Shown here: positions 43,147 through 52,662 of the stretch, piece after piece | How positions within the stretch are numbered: position 1 is the stretch's first letter | Layout: each line of letters opens with the position of its first letter | Assembly (NCBI GenBank): GCA_016718315.1 | Contig: JADKDV010000004.1 | Coordinates: 62,001-126,000, forward strand | Length of the DNA: 64,000 nt | Direction: 5' to 3' | DNA from: Candidatus Obscuribacter sp. | GTDB lineage: Bacteria; Cyanobacteriota; Vampirovibrionia; Obscuribacterales; Obscuribacteraceae | The notes under the pieces: model-generated | What the model was told of the DNA's origin: nothing | The model's database searches: none | Seen by the model: the letters and a program-made list of their open reading frames with translations, nothing else | Translations under genes and position numbers: made by a program

Positions 43147-46100
43147 GTGGCAAGCGATTTCCGAGAGATGTTTAAACCATCGCTGACAGAGCGAATGGCT
43201 CAGGATAAGCTAAACACGCTTGATCTCATGGAAAAGGAGCAAAAGGCTCACCCCCAACCAGCTGCCAAACCGCCTGAGGCACCCAAGGAAGCTACGACCC
43301 TCCTGGGTAAAGCCGTCGAATTTGGCTGGGATAAAGCTCTTGGCGAAGCGCAGACTGATAAAGACAAGGCAGCCCGGGCGGCAAAGTCTGACCAGTACGC
43401 CGAGATTGCTGCCGACACTATTGCTTCAGTGCCCAAAATTGGCACTCTGGTAGGCGGTATTAGCCGCGCTACTTTACTCAGCGACGTCAGCGGCAATGCC
43501 TCTGCCTATGACTTTAGCAAAAAATTTGCCCTCGACCTGGCTCAGGGTGCAGCTCTCAATCGTGTCGGTAAGTTTGCCTTTGGCTCAGCCGAGTCCGCTG
43601 TGGTCAATGGTGCCACAATTCGTGCGGAGATGACCACTCATTTTTATGGTGGGGCAGCCTTTGGCGGAGTCAAAAGTGCTTTTAATGGAGACACTTACAA
43701 AGACAAAGACGGTAATTTTAGTGCCCTGGCGGCTACTCAAAACCTGGCTACTGGTATCGGCACCGGCGGGCTTATCAGCATGCCAGCAGGCTACATCGGT
43801 GGGCGGGTCGGTCGGGCCAGCTCACTACTTTTGGGTAATAGTGCCGAGCAGAGTCTTGCTTCTTCTGTTTTGCGTTCCACAATTACTGGCTCCTCCAATG
43901 GTTTTGCCAATGGCGCCGTCTTTGGCGGAGTCGAGGCTGCTCGTCATGACTTTAGCTTTAAGAGCATTATGGATGGAGCGATTGAGGGCGGTGCTATCGG
44001 TGCGCTCACTGGTGGAGCTCTGAGCGGAGCTGACAGGCTGCAAGCCGGTCGGATCAGCACGCCTAAAGCAGCCGAGGTCAATGGGCCTAAATCGGTGGAG
44101 AGCAGTCCACCTAATGCGGCTGATATTACTGCCAAAGCTGTTGAGGTCGCTCCAAAGACCACTACCGATAAAGCTGTTACAACTCAGCCTCCAGAGCAGC
44201 TGCCATTTGTTGAGCAATTTGCCACACCGCGTCTGACCATAGGACCCCATCGTCCCAGTAATGTCGACCAGCCCATGCAGCCCAAGCGTGGTGTCAGTGA
44301 CCATGGCGAGCCTAGCAAGGGGGTCGATGGTGACAGTGGCATAGTGCCCAATCGTGAGACCAGCATAAAAGGAGATAGACAGCGCCGCGGCAAGGTCACG
44401 GAGACTACGCCAGAGGAACACTTGTATGAATGGCTTTATAGCGATCGTGCCATCGAACGTTACGAGGCTCTCAGCTTTAAACCATTTGAGAAGGCTTCAA
44501 TTAGTGAGACAGCTGGCAAGTTGAAGCAGCTGCCAAACATCGAAGAAAGCCGACATGTCTTGCCCGATGGCATGTCAACTAAACACGAAGACATTGTGCA
44601 GCTGCTTGAGCGCATCAAAACGCCTGGTACAGAACCTGACGTAGTTGATTTTCTCAGGCAGATGGATTTTAAGCCGGTCTCGCTGCGTGTTTACGAAGTA
44701 CAGGGGCGCGAAACCAGCATAACTGTGCCTGAGACTTACGCCCGTCAATTGGATCAAGTCAGCACTTTGAGACGCGATGTGGAGTTAGCTCAGGGCGAAA
44801 CCGCTAGAGCTGAGGCTACGCGCAAGCTGGACGAGCACCCGTTAAAAGATCGCGCTTTGCCTGAAGACATCGTGCAGATGCTTGAGCACCTGCCACAGAG
44901 TGATCTTATTACCAGGATAGAGCTACAGGGTGAGCCTGGATTGACTGATTTGCATTCGCGCTACAAATACAATGATCCCAATTTTGTCGCTGCCGCTCGC
45001 GTCGGTGAAGATGGTCAGATCACACTGCTGCAGCCAGAAATGAACAGCGCCCTTACAACTTATGTAACGCATGAGTTGACACATTTGACTAGATGGAGCA
45101 ATAAAGTCAACAGCCGTCTCTTTGACAAGGCAAGCTCGGTCGACCTGGTCGAAGCCAATACCAATCATACCGAGACCCGTCTTGCCAGGCGCATCGAGCC
45201 TCGTGCTGATGATGTGGAGTCGCAATCGATTTATCATCCGTCTGAGCATGCTGCGCGCAATTTGGATGAGGGCTGGGCAGTCGCTAAAGGCGAAGAACTG
45301 ATGCACCCGGACGCTGACCACATGTCATTTTATGCACGCAAAGCACCAGTACGTGCGCTCGTACTCAGTAAGGCCATGGCTGATGGTGCCAATCATGCCA
45401 TTGCCCATGGTGACAGTCCGATTTCTAGAATTATATTGGAGCGCGCTCGTATCCTCGATAATGGTGTAAGGCCAACTGCTTTAAATATTTTGCAAGAACG
45501 GCTGGTCAATGGCTCTGCTCAGCAGCGCGTTGACGCCGCTGACCTGATTGGTACCTTTGGCAATAGCCGGGCACATGGCGAGGTCTTGCTCAAGACCGCT
45601 CTCGATAATAGTAATAGCAAGTTGCCGGAGGTCGATGGCAAACCTTTGCCAGACGCCATTTCACCTAGACAGGCAGCAGTTAATGCCATGGTTAAATTGC
45701 ACAGTGATAATCCCGCCAAATCTCTCGACTTTGCCGTACAGCTGGCAAAAGAGTATCCCCAGCTACGAGCTGAAGCAGCTGTTGCAATCAAGCGCTTAAA
45801 CGATCCGCGCGTCGGCTTTTATCGTCGCCTGCTTGAGTTTGATGGCCAGCCTGAAGGTGTCAGTGATCTCTTTAAGCATTTGCCCAATGTTAGAGGCTCT
45901 GACCAGGCCGGCCGGGAACTGATGTACAAAGAGATGATGGGCGCGCTCAGTCAGAACAAATCCAAGCAGATGGAATGGAGCGTCAATGTTTTTGAGAAAG
46001 TGCCGACTCTGCGCCATGCCGTGATGGATCACTTGCAGTCCATGGTCGCTAACGGACTCAATCCCACTGATCGTCAAAGGGTCGGTCGCTATATGCAAGA

Positions 46101-46491
46101 TGTAGCTGGGCGCGTTAGCGGCAGTGAGCAAGATCATGCACGCCGTGTCATTGATGCAGTCAATCGCTTTAATCAGCTGGATGGTGCTAGACGAGCCTTA
46201 TCTAATGATCAAAGTCCCGAGAGCCAGCTTAGAGCTGTAGAGGTGCTTGCTGCTGAGCCAGGACTACAGTCCATGGTGCCGCTTGTAGAGCTGGCTAGCT
46301 CCGGTCGACCAGAGGTCGATGTGGCAGCCATGCGAGCTCTGGCTAAACATTCTCCCAATGTGATTAAGCACTATGTACAAGAAGCCAGACAGACTCACAG
46401 AAACGATCCCGCTAAACTGGAGCGACTAAATCGCCTCGTCAATTGGCGTAATTACAGAGAAGCTGGTATACCTGAACCTGGCAGCAATTAA
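43147..46491 (+). CDS. Very large protein with HELTH metallopeptidase-like motif and helical repeats
   Basis: A 1,114-residue protein starting at GTG with AGGCGG upstream. Residues 1-310 are Gly/Ala-rich with several weak hydrophobic stretches (GGISRATLL, GTGGLISMPAGYIGG). The middle is charged and disordered-looking. TYVTHELTHLTRWSN at about 638-652 contains HExxH (His642, Glu643, His646), and NLDEGWAVAKGEE about 60 residues on could give a third, Glu, zinc ligand, as in gluzincins. The last 350 residues are ARM/HEAT-like helical repeats (for example LLKTALDNSNSKLPE, AVNAMVKLHSDNPAKSLDFA). A zinc peptidase role is inference. It ends 15 nt before msrA. Confidence 0.65.
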   Translation: MASDFREMFKPSLTERMAQDKLNTLDLMEKEQKAHPQPAAKPPEAPKEATTLLGKAVEFGWDKALGEAQTDKDKAARAAKSDQYAEIAADTIASVPKIGTLVGGISRATLLSDVSGNASAYDFSKKFALDLAQGAALNRVGKFAFGSAESAVVNGATIRAEMTTHFYGGAAFGGVKSAFNGDTYKDKDGNFSALAATQNLATGIGTGGLISMPAGYIGGRVGRASSLLLGNSAEQSLASSVLRSTITGSSNGFANGAVFGGVEAARHDFSFKSIMDGAIEGGAIGALTGGALSGADRLQAGRISTPKAAEVNGPKSVESSPPNAADITAKAVEVAPKTTTDKAVTTQPPEQLPFVEQFATPRLTIGPHRPSNVDQPMQPKRGVSDHGEPSKGVDGDSGIVPNRETSIKGDRQRRGKVTETTPEEHLYEWLYSDRAIERYEALSFKPFEKASISETAGKLKQLPNIEESRHVLPDGMSTKHEDIVQLLERIKTPGTEPDVVDFLRQMDFKPVSLRVYEVQGRETSITVPETYARQLDQVSTLRRDVELAQGETARAEATRKLDEHPLKDRALPEDIVQMLEHLPQSDLITRIELQGEPGLTDLHSRYKYNDPNFVAAARVGEDGQITLLQPEMNSALTTYVTHELTHLTRWSNKVNSRLFDKASSVDLVEANTNHTETRLARRIEPRADDVESQSIYHPSEHAARNLDEGWAVAKGEELMHPDADHMSFYARKAPVRALVLSKAMADGANHAIAHGDSPISRIILERARILDNGVRPTALNILQERLVNGSAQQRVDAADLIGTFGNSRAHGEVLLKTALDNSNSKLPEVDGKPLPDAISPRQAAVNAMVKLHSDNPAKSLDFAVQLAKEYPQLRAEAAVAIKRLNDPRVGFYRRLLEFDGQPEGVSDLFKHLPNVRGSDQAGRELMYKEMMGALSQNKSKQMEWSVNVFEKVPTLRHAVMDHLQSMVANGLNPTDRQRVGRYMQDVAGRVSGSEQDHARRVIDAVNRFNQLDGARRALSNDQSPESQLRAVEVLAAEPGLQSMVPLVELASSGRPEVDVAAMRALAKHSPNVIKHYVQEARQTHRNDPAKLERLNRLVNWRNYREAGIPEPGSN

Positions 46492-46506
46492 TACATAGAG
46501 GCGTAA

Positions 46507-47121
46507 ATGATCAAAAAGTCTGGTGGCAAGGGCTTGTCACATGTGATATTCGTATGTATGGCGATATTGGTGGGACTAACCCTGATTATCGCTGGTGTCA
46601 AATTGACAGCCACAGCCAAGCCAGTCGGCGGCGGTGCGCACACTACAAAAGGACAAAAAGTGGAAAAAGCGATATTTGCCTCGGGATGTTTTTGGAAGCC
46701 TCAATTTCTCTTTAGCCAGCTGCCTGGTGTCGTCAAAACCCAGGTTGGTTATTGCGGTGGCAAAGTTGACAGTCCCGACTACAAACAGGTCTGCACAGAC
46801 ACTACAGGGCACGCAGAAGCGGTGCTGGTAGAGTTTGATCCAGCCAAAATTACATACAAGGATTTGCTTGCCAAGTTTTTTACAATCCATGACCCCACCA
46901 CGCTCAACCGGCAGGGACCGGATGTGGGCAGTCAGTATCGTTCAGCCATTTTTTATACAAATGATGAGCAAAAAACAGAAGCGCTAGCAGCTCTCGAAAA
47001 AGCCAAAAAAGAAGCCGGTGGGCGCAAGGTGGTCACCGAAGTAGTTGCCGCTCCAACGTTTTGGGCAGCTGAAGACTATCACCAGGATTATTTTAAAAAG
47101 CACGGAGCTGTTTGCCATTAA
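46507..47121 (+). CDS. msrA: Membrane-anchored MsrA-like methionine sulfoxide reductase with Glu-to-Gln change
   Basis: A 204-residue protein with a transmembrane segment at about 12-34, then the MsrA domain: SGCFWKPQFLFSQLPGV (catalytic Cys61), GYCGGKVDSPDYKQVCT, TGHAEAVLVEFDP, GPDVGSQYRSAIFY and AAEDYHQDYF. It should reduce methionine-S-sulfoxide in proteins, probably at the membrane or outside. The acidic residue normally two after GCFWGx (for example GCFWGxE) is Gln66 here. That Glu takes part in catalysis, so activity may be altered. AGAGG precedes the ATG. It is probably co-transcribed with the large protein upstream. Confidence 0.88.
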   Translation: MIKKSGGKGLSHVIFVCMAILVGLTLIIAGVKLTATAKPVGGGAHTTKGQKVEKAIFASGCFWKPQFLFSQLPGVVKTQVGYCGGKVDSPDYKQVCTDTTGHAEAVLVEFDPAKITYKDLLAKFFTIHDPTTLNRQGPDVGSQYRSAIFYTNDEQKTEALAALEKAKKEAGGRKVVTEVVAAPTFWAAEDYHQDYFKKHGAVCH

Positions 47122-47141
47122 GCAACTAATCCACTAATCCA

Positions 47142-47531
47142 CTATTCAATACCAGGTAGCCAGCGCTCCAGAGCGTCATGCATGTCTTTGAGCATAACTG
47201 GTTTAAAGATGTAGTCATTCATGCCGGCGCTGAGACAGCCTTCACGGTCAGGATTGGCTGTCATGGCAATAATTGGTATGGTGGTTTCGTTTGATTCCAG
47301 CTCTTTTTTGCGGATGAGCTTTGCTGCTTCCAGTCCGTCCATTTCTGGCATCTGTACATCCATAAAAATCAAATCAAAGTGGTTGCTGGTTACCTTTAAA
47401 ACGGCCTGGGCGCCGTTCATGGCTGTTTGACAGCTATAGCCCAGGCGTTTAAGTTGCCTCTGGGCCACGGCGAGAATAGTTTGATCGTCGTCTACTACCA
47501 GTATTTTAAAGTCTTCGGTCGGGTTTTCCAT
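47142..47531 (-). CDS. CheY-like response regulator receiver
   Basis: A 129-residue stand-alone receiver domain. It has ILVVDDDQ (acidic pocket), LIFMDVQMPEMDG (phosphoacceptor Asp), IIAMTAN (Thr switch) and FKPV (conserved Lys). It should be phosphorylated by a histidine kinase elsewhere. No output domain is fused. ATG at 47531 is preferred over GTG at 47537. It is transcribed divergently from the sensor-like gene at 47695. Confidence 0.92.
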   Translation of the reverse strand: MENPTEDFKILVVDDDQTILAVAQRQLKRLGYSCQTAMNGAQAVLKVTSNHFDLIFMDVQMPEMDGLEAAKLIRKKELESNETTIPIIAMTANPDREGCLSAGMNDYIFKPVMLKDMHDALERWLPGIE

Positions 47532-47694
47532 TGTCACTGTAGCCTGATTTGACTGTCAGGAGCCACGCTCCAGCTATGTTTGCCAATTACTCTGCCAACC
47601 GTTGCTGACATTATTCCACAAGTTAAGGGCTCCATTTCATTTACTAATTGTTGCCAATTGGAATGTAAGTTACTTTTGGGGTTATATTTGCAAT

Positions 47695-48840
47695 TTGAGC
47701 GTGGTAGAAGCGGTGGTTGGCTCGTTGCAGCAGTTTGAAGACTCTAATAATATTGCGCGCTATATTGACGCCATCCAGGATATGGGGCGTGACAGCGATT
47801 CAACAGAGACCTTAGCCACTAAAATCGTGGATTATCTCTACGAGCAGTGTAAGTCTGATGATGATAGTCAGCACTATTTGTTGATTCGTTTTTTTCGCAC
47901 GGTTAGCTATAGACTGTTGCCGCAAAAGCTCAAAAAAGAACTGGGACTGAGTGAGACAATCGGTGGCGTAGTGCCGCGCGCCAATAGTAGCTATCTTACT
48001 TTGCTTGCCACTCGTGGTAAAAATCAGCAGTGGAATAATCCGGCTCAATCGAAGGATCATCGCTGTATCTCGCTAGTTAGCGAAAACGTAGTATTGCAGA
48101 CGCCGATGATTGCACAGCTGATCAAACAGCTGGGTATCAAGGTCTCGAGTGTGGTAGACCCGGTGCCAGTGGATTTTGTCAAACCATCAGATAAGACTTA
48201 TCACGCGCTCTATATCGAGGATGCACACGACAATCCCAATATCCCCAGCCAGGATGATTTTGTCAAAAAATTTGGTGTGCGTTCGGTGGTTGGCTTTGGC
48301 AGCTTGTTACCGACCGGCGATATGTTTAGTGTGGTGATGTTTTTGGATGTGGCAGTCAACGCACAGGTGGCTGCTAATATCGCCAAACTGGCTGGCGCTG
48401 TCGAAGTAGCCATCAACGAGATGCGCTCTGGTAAAAAAGAAAGAGCCAATATACTTATTGCCGATGTACCTAAGGGTGCTGCACGCATCCACAGAATAAT
48501 GCGTAAGAAACATCGTTTGTTGTTTGCGCATACGCTCGATAATGCTCGTGAAATCACAAGCAAGGTCAATGTCGATTTGATTATTTGTGGCGCTGAATTT
48601 GATGAGTCCCGAATGTTTGACTTGCTCAAACTAATAAAAAGCGATCCTGCCGAGCGCCCTAAGCCCTTTGTCTGCTTTAGACACAGCACACCTGAGCGCA
48701 TCAAAGATCGTGATCGCATGCTGATGCTCGCTGCTACAAAGCTTGGTGCCAGCTGCTATATCAATGCTATCGGCATTAGTGATAGAGAGCTTTGTTACGC
48801 TCTGGAGTCATATTTGCCAGAGAGCATCTGGGCTAGCTGA
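47695..48840 (+). CDS. Sensor-like protein with a degenerate receiver domain
   Basis: A protein of about 381 residues. The N-terminal and middle part has a helical segment and a GAF-like alpha/beta domain (SSYLTLLATRG, RCISLVSENVVLQTPMIAQLIKQLG, SVVMFLDVAVN). The C-terminal 130 residues look like a receiver fold (ANILIADVPKGAARIHRIM, VDLIICGAEFDESRMFDLLKLI) whose phosphoacceptor Asp is replaced by Gly-Ala. It would be a pseudo-receiver for protein interaction. Its start is unsure: TTG at 47695 or GTG at 47701. Divergent to the CheY-like gene, with which it may function. Confidence in the domain assignment is moderate. Confidence 0.55.
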   Translation: MSVVEAVVGSLQQFEDSNNIARYIDAIQDMGRDSDSTETLATKIVDYLYEQCKSDDDSQHYLLIRFFRTVSYRLLPQKLKKELGLSETIGGVVPRANSSYLTLLATRGKNQQWNNPAQSKDHRCISLVSENVVLQTPMIAQLIKQLGIKVSSVVDPVPVDFVKPSDKTYHALYIEDAHDNPNIPSQDDFVKKFGVRSVVGFGSLLPTGDMFSVVMFLDVAVNAQVAANIAKLAGAVEVAINEMRSGKKERANILIADVPKGAARIHRIMRKKHRLLFAHTLDNAREITSKVNVDLIICGAEFDESRMFDLLKLIKSDPAERPKPFVCFRHSTPERIKDRDRMLMLAATKLGASCYINAIGISDRELCYALESYLPESIWAS

Positions 48841-48872
48841 TTGCTTCAAGATGCAGCCGTTGAGCCAAGTTA

Positions 48873-51032
48873 TCAGGCCGGGTGAAACATTTCAAAAATT
48901 TGGGTCTTGGTGAATTTGAGCCTGATTGGGCGTCCATGCGGGCAGGTGTCATTGCGCTCGGTGGCGAGCCAATCGCTAATCAATTTGAGGATGTCGCGCA
49001 TGGAGAGGGTCATGCCATTTTTGATGGCGCTCTGGCAGGCGATAGATTTGGTTGCTTCTAATTCAAGATTGGTGGCATCTACGGTGGCAAGCTCATCGAG
49101 CATGCGCTGTATTACCGGTCGATAGTTGACGCGGGCTAATTCCAGTGGTACCTGCATTACACCGGCACTGTTATCTTCATTGATGACAAATTCAAAGCCC
49201 AGCTTTGCCAGCGCTTCTTGTGATACTTTGAGGGTCTCAAGCTGTTCTGGTGATAAATCCAGGGGACTGGATATTACTAGTCTCTGGCAGTGTTCAGTGA
49301 TGCGCCCAGCTGTAATTTGTGCTTTTAGTAGGCGCTCGTAGAGAGTGCGCTCATGGGCGATATGTTGCTCGATGATTTCCAGACCTTCTGGTGTCTCAAA
49401 AAAGATCCAGGTATTGTGCAAATAACCCATTATGCGCCAACCGGCAGGCAAGCTATATTCTGTACTGGAGTCGACATCGTGATCTATTCTCGTGCCGGCC
49501 TCTGGATTGTCTGAGCCATGCATGGCAGCGTAATGGCTTGTACTTACTACATTATCTGAGTATGCAGGAGAGAGGCTGTCCTGGTCGATAATAGAGATGC
49601 TGCTATCGCCATTGAGTATGCCATTGCCAACGCTGTCTTCGCTCAGTAAGGCTTCTTTAGGCAGGCTCTCTGTCAAAACGGCATCAGTTGTGGCTGATTC
49701 GCTCACCAGTGCACGGTTGTGGTTTTGAGTGAGCGCGTCATAGTTGTCTACTATTTGTACTTCGCCGGTTGTGATGTCGGCGCTGTAAGCCGCTAAGGCA
49801 GCTTCTCTGGCAGGTTTTTGCACCGGTGTAGCGGGCGATACTTTGTAGTCGAGGTTGTCTCTAAAACTAATTTGTGTGGCAGCTACAGCGGTACTGCGAC
49901 CTGGTCTATCGGAGTTGGTTGAGGCTTGTCTGTTTTGATAGTGCGGATCAAATGACTGTTGCTCTTGGGCCCGGTCTTCTGCTTCAGCTCTGTCTGCACG
50001 GGCGGCATGATAAGCAGCCGCTTCTTGCATGCTGTTTTGTCTTAGTGTCGCCGCCAGTGCCCGTTGTATGGTGATGTAAATCTCGTTGCCGCTCTGATAT
50101 TTGAGTTCTTTTTTTGTGGGGTGGATATTGACGTCCACTACTGATGGGTCCAGCTCAAGGGTGACTACAGCCAGGGGATAGCGACCGCGAGGTATTAAGT
50201 CAGAGTAAACATAGTCGAGAGCTTTGTAAGTGAGCGGGCAGCGCACCGCGCGGCGGTTGACGATGGTCAAAATGCCTTTGCGATCGCCTCTAAAATGCAG
50301 CGGCTTAGCCAACAAGCCTTTGATTTTGATGCCATTGGCTCTGCCGCCCAGACCTTCTTGATGCAGTACTTCGATGACGCTTTCTTTGCCGGTAAAAAAT
50401 TTGGCTTGTACTATTGCTGTGGCGAGATTGCCACTACCAGTAGTGCGGAGGCTGACATCGCCATCGCGTATCAGTGTAAAAGCTACTTCGGGATAGCTAA
50501 TTGCCAGGCTCTGGACGATTTCTTCGATGTGGCCGTATTCAGTTGTGGCCTTCTTCATAAACTTGAGACGAGCTGGGGTGTTGTAAAACAGCTCGTTGAT
50601 TTCCATCACTGTGCCTGGCGCGCATCCAGTTTCTGAGGCAGTCATATGACCGTCTGCGCTTTCGACTTTGCTGCCAACAGCGCCGTCGTGGGTGCGACTG
50701 TAGCAAGTAAATCTGGAGATAGAGGCAATCGATGGCAGTGCTTCGCCTCTAAAGCCAAGTGTGGTCAATGACCAGAGATCCTCGGCCGAGCGCAATTTGG
50801 AAGTGGCATGGCGCTGAAAGGCCAGTACAGCGTCTTCTGGTGTCATGCCGCAGCCATTGTCAGCAATACGGATGTCGCGGCAGTCGGCTGAGACTGTTAC
50901 TTCTATCTCGGTGGCGCCAGCATCAAGAGAGTTTTCGACTAGTTCCTTGACCACGGACGAAGGACGTTCTACCACCTCTCCGGCGGCAATCTGGCTGGCT
51001 ATATGATCTGGCAGCACAAGCACTTTTGGCAT
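48873..51032 (-). CDS. mutL: DNA mismatch repair protein MutL
   Basis: A 719-residue protein. The N-terminal GHKL ATPase has IAAGEVVERPSSVVKELVENSLDAGAT, DNGCGM and TLGFRGEALPSI. A transducer domain follows with NRRAVR and VDVNIHPTKKELKY, then a long variable linker (about 340-510). The C-terminal endonuclease domain has EQHIAHERTLYERLL, in place of the usual DQHAxHE, and ends in CPHGRPIRLKFTK, as in nicking-competent MutL. It should act with MutS in mismatch repair; mutS is not in the window. A promoter must lie in the 180 nt before the divergent gene at 51214. Confidence 0.96.
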   Translation of the reverse strand: MPKVLVLPDHIASQIAAGEVVERPSSVVKELVENSLDAGATEIEVTVSADCRDIRIADNGCGMTPEDAVLAFQRHATSKLRSAEDLWSLTTLGFRGEALPSIASISRFTCYSRTHDGAVGSKVESADGHMTASETGCAPGTVMEINELFYNTPARLKFMKKATTEYGHIEEIVQSLAISYPEVAFTLIRDGDVSLRTTGSGNLATAIVQAKFFTGKESVIEVLHQEGLGGRANGIKIKGLLAKPLHFRGDRKGILTIVNRRAVRCPLTYKALDYVYSDLIPRGRYPLAVVTLELDPSVVDVNIHPTKKELKYQSGNEIYITIQRALAATLRQNSMQEAAAYHAARADRAEAEDRAQEQQSFDPHYQNRQASTNSDRPGRSTAVAATQISFRDNLDYKVSPATPVQKPAREAALAAYSADITTGEVQIVDNYDALTQNHNRALVSESATTDAVLTESLPKEALLSEDSVGNGILNGDSSISIIDQDSLSPAYSDNVVSTSHYAAMHGSDNPEAGTRIDHDVDSSTEYSLPAGWRIMGYLHNTWIFFETPEGLEIIEQHIAHERTLYERLLKAQITAGRITEHCQRLVISSPLDLSPEQLETLKVSQEALAKLGFEFVINEDNSAGVMQVPLELARVNYRPVIQRMLDELATVDATNLELEATKSIACQSAIKNGMTLSMRDILKLISDWLATERNDTCPHGRPIRLKFTKTQIFEMFHPA

Positions 51033-51213
51033 GAGGGCATCTTAGCATCCCCGGGGCTCTCGGCAGCCCTCCGCATGTTTGAGAGCTGTATAATCTTTGG
51101 CTGCAATTCGGATGCCAAGACTACTAGTGCTACTTCTGAGCACTATATAATGTGTCACCTGTCTGGGATTGCGTCCTGCGCTCTTTAACGGGCAGTCTTT
51201 GGTGAGGGAACGT

Positions 51214-51609
51214 ATGGACGACTTTGAAGAAGCGTTGCAAGTAGATGTTTTGGCCTGCAGTCTGCGCATGGACAAAGACGCTTCTGGAGATTTACTTGAG
51301 CACCTGGCCCTCAAGCTATCTCAGGCCCTGCCTGAAGAATGCGAAATTACAAGAGGCGGCTGGCTTTTATCGGCCAAAAAACCTGTCACCGATCTCTCCT
51401 TAAAATTGGAAGATACCGGTTATCAATTTACTAGAGAAAAGCGCGGGACAATTACCGCCAGGCGTCAAAAAATTGTTAGAGGAGTGGTACTAAAAAGTGA
51501 AGAAGTGCCTGTCGAGGCATTGATTCAGGAGTTAGCCATAAAGCTAGCCAGTCTGGCTGAAAAGAACTCACGCACACGGGAAGCCCTGCAGAAATTTGTC
51601 GTCGGTTAA
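51214..51609 (+). CDS. Small hypothetical protein heading the YbjQ-like operon
   Basis: A 131-residue soluble, alpha/beta-looking protein with no recognised domain. GAGGG precedes the ATG, preferred over an in-frame start 45 nt upstream. It is 18 nt ahead of the double-YbjQ gene at 51628 and is thus probably co-transcribed with it and with the gene at 52663. Function unknown. Confidence 0.6.
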   Translation: MDDFEEALQVDVLACSLRMDKDASGDLLEHLALKLSQALPEECEITRGGWLLSAKKPVTDLSLKLEDTGYQFTREKRGTITARRQKIVRGVVLKSEEVPVEALIQELAIKLASLAEKNSRTREALQKFVVG

Positions 51610-51627
51610 GACGGTTACGGTGAAAAA

Positions 51628-52641
51628 TTGCCATTTTGGAAAAAAGAGTCTGACGAAGAAAAGGCCCAAAAAGAGTACCAACAAGCAAGCATCAAAGAGC
51701 TAGAAAGGGGCGCTCTGCCTCTAGGTGCGCAGCACCGTCTCAAGGCTCAAGCAGCTAGTGGTAGCAAATTTTTTAGCAGCACCTTAACTGCCAAAGAATA
51801 TTTGCTCGCTTGCGAAGCTGGTTATGAACCAGTTGGACAGGTCATGGGCAGTGCCTTTATGAAGGTTGGTTGGCGCAACTTTTGTCAGGGTTTCTGGAGT
51901 AGTACTTCTGAAATACAAGCACTGACTTTTGCTCATAAACAGGCACGTGAGCTTGCTGTCAGCAGACTAAAGCAAGAAGCAGCACTGCTTGGCGCGCATG
52001 GTGTTATTGGCGTCAAGCTTGAGACTGGCAACTTTAACTGGAGTGAGGGGCTGACTGAGTTTACAGCCATTGGCACAGCGATACGCCTGCCTAATAGCGA
52101 ATGTGTCAAACTCTCCAAACACATACCTTTTACTTCTACGTTGAGTGGTCAGGAGTTTTGGCAGCTCTACGAAAACGGCTACTGGCCTACGTCTCTAGTG
52201 CTCGGCAATTGCTCATACTATATCAAAGGCGATAGTCAAACACGTAGCGCTCAAATGGGATGGTTTGGTAGCTTGCGCAATCAAGAGCTAGAAGCCTTTA
52301 GTAGTGGCTTTGTACATGCTCGCAAGCAAGCTGTGATGCGCCTCTGGCAAGATATTGCCCTTAATGGCGGTGATGGCGCTGTGGACATGGACGTTGAATA
52401 CAAACTCGAGCGTATTGAGTATGAATCCAATCGTACTACTTATATCGATATGCTCTGCAATTTTATGGCTATGGGCACAGCCATTGTGGACAGGCCTGAT
52501 GGCAAAAAACGCATCGAGCACACGCCTCGTTTTGTTATTGATTTATCCAGGTCAGGTCTGCGCAAGCTGGAGTTTGATGAGCCTCTTGCTGATCTTGTCA
52601 GCACAGATTACAGCAGTAACGACGACGATGATGATGAATAG
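51628..52641 (+). CDS. Protein with two YbjQ-like (heavy-metal-binding/UPF0145) domains
   Basis: A 337-residue protein starting at TTG with GGTG upstream. Two domains of the YbjQ type follow a hydrophilic N-terminus. The first has EYLLACEAGYEPVGQVMGSA, ARELAVSRLKQEAALLGAHG, VIGVKLE and FTAIGTAI; the second has GYWPTSLVLGNCSYY, ARKQAVMRLWQDIALNGGDG and FMAMGTAIV. YbjQ proteins usually have a single domain and form pentamers, so a fused pair is unusual. Metal binding is suggested by family name only. It lies between two genes of the same operon. The C-terminus is an Asp-rich tail. Confidence 0.75.
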   Translation: MPFWKKESDEEKAQKEYQQASIKELERGALPLGAQHRLKAQAASGSKFFSSTLTAKEYLLACEAGYEPVGQVMGSAFMKVGWRNFCQGFWSSTSEIQALTFAHKQARELAVSRLKQEAALLGAHGVIGVKLETGNFNWSEGLTEFTAIGTAIRLPNSECVKLSKHIPFTSTLSGQEFWQLYENGYWPTSLVLGNCSYYIKGDSQTRSAQMGWFGSLRNQELEAFSSGFVHARKQAVMRLWQDIALNGGDGAVDMDVEYKLERIEYESNRTTYIDMLCNFMAMGTAIVDRPDGKKRIEHTPRFVIDLSRSGLRKLEFDEPLADLVSTDYSSNDDDDDE

Positions 52642-52662
52642 CTAAGAGCTAAGGAGAGAGTT

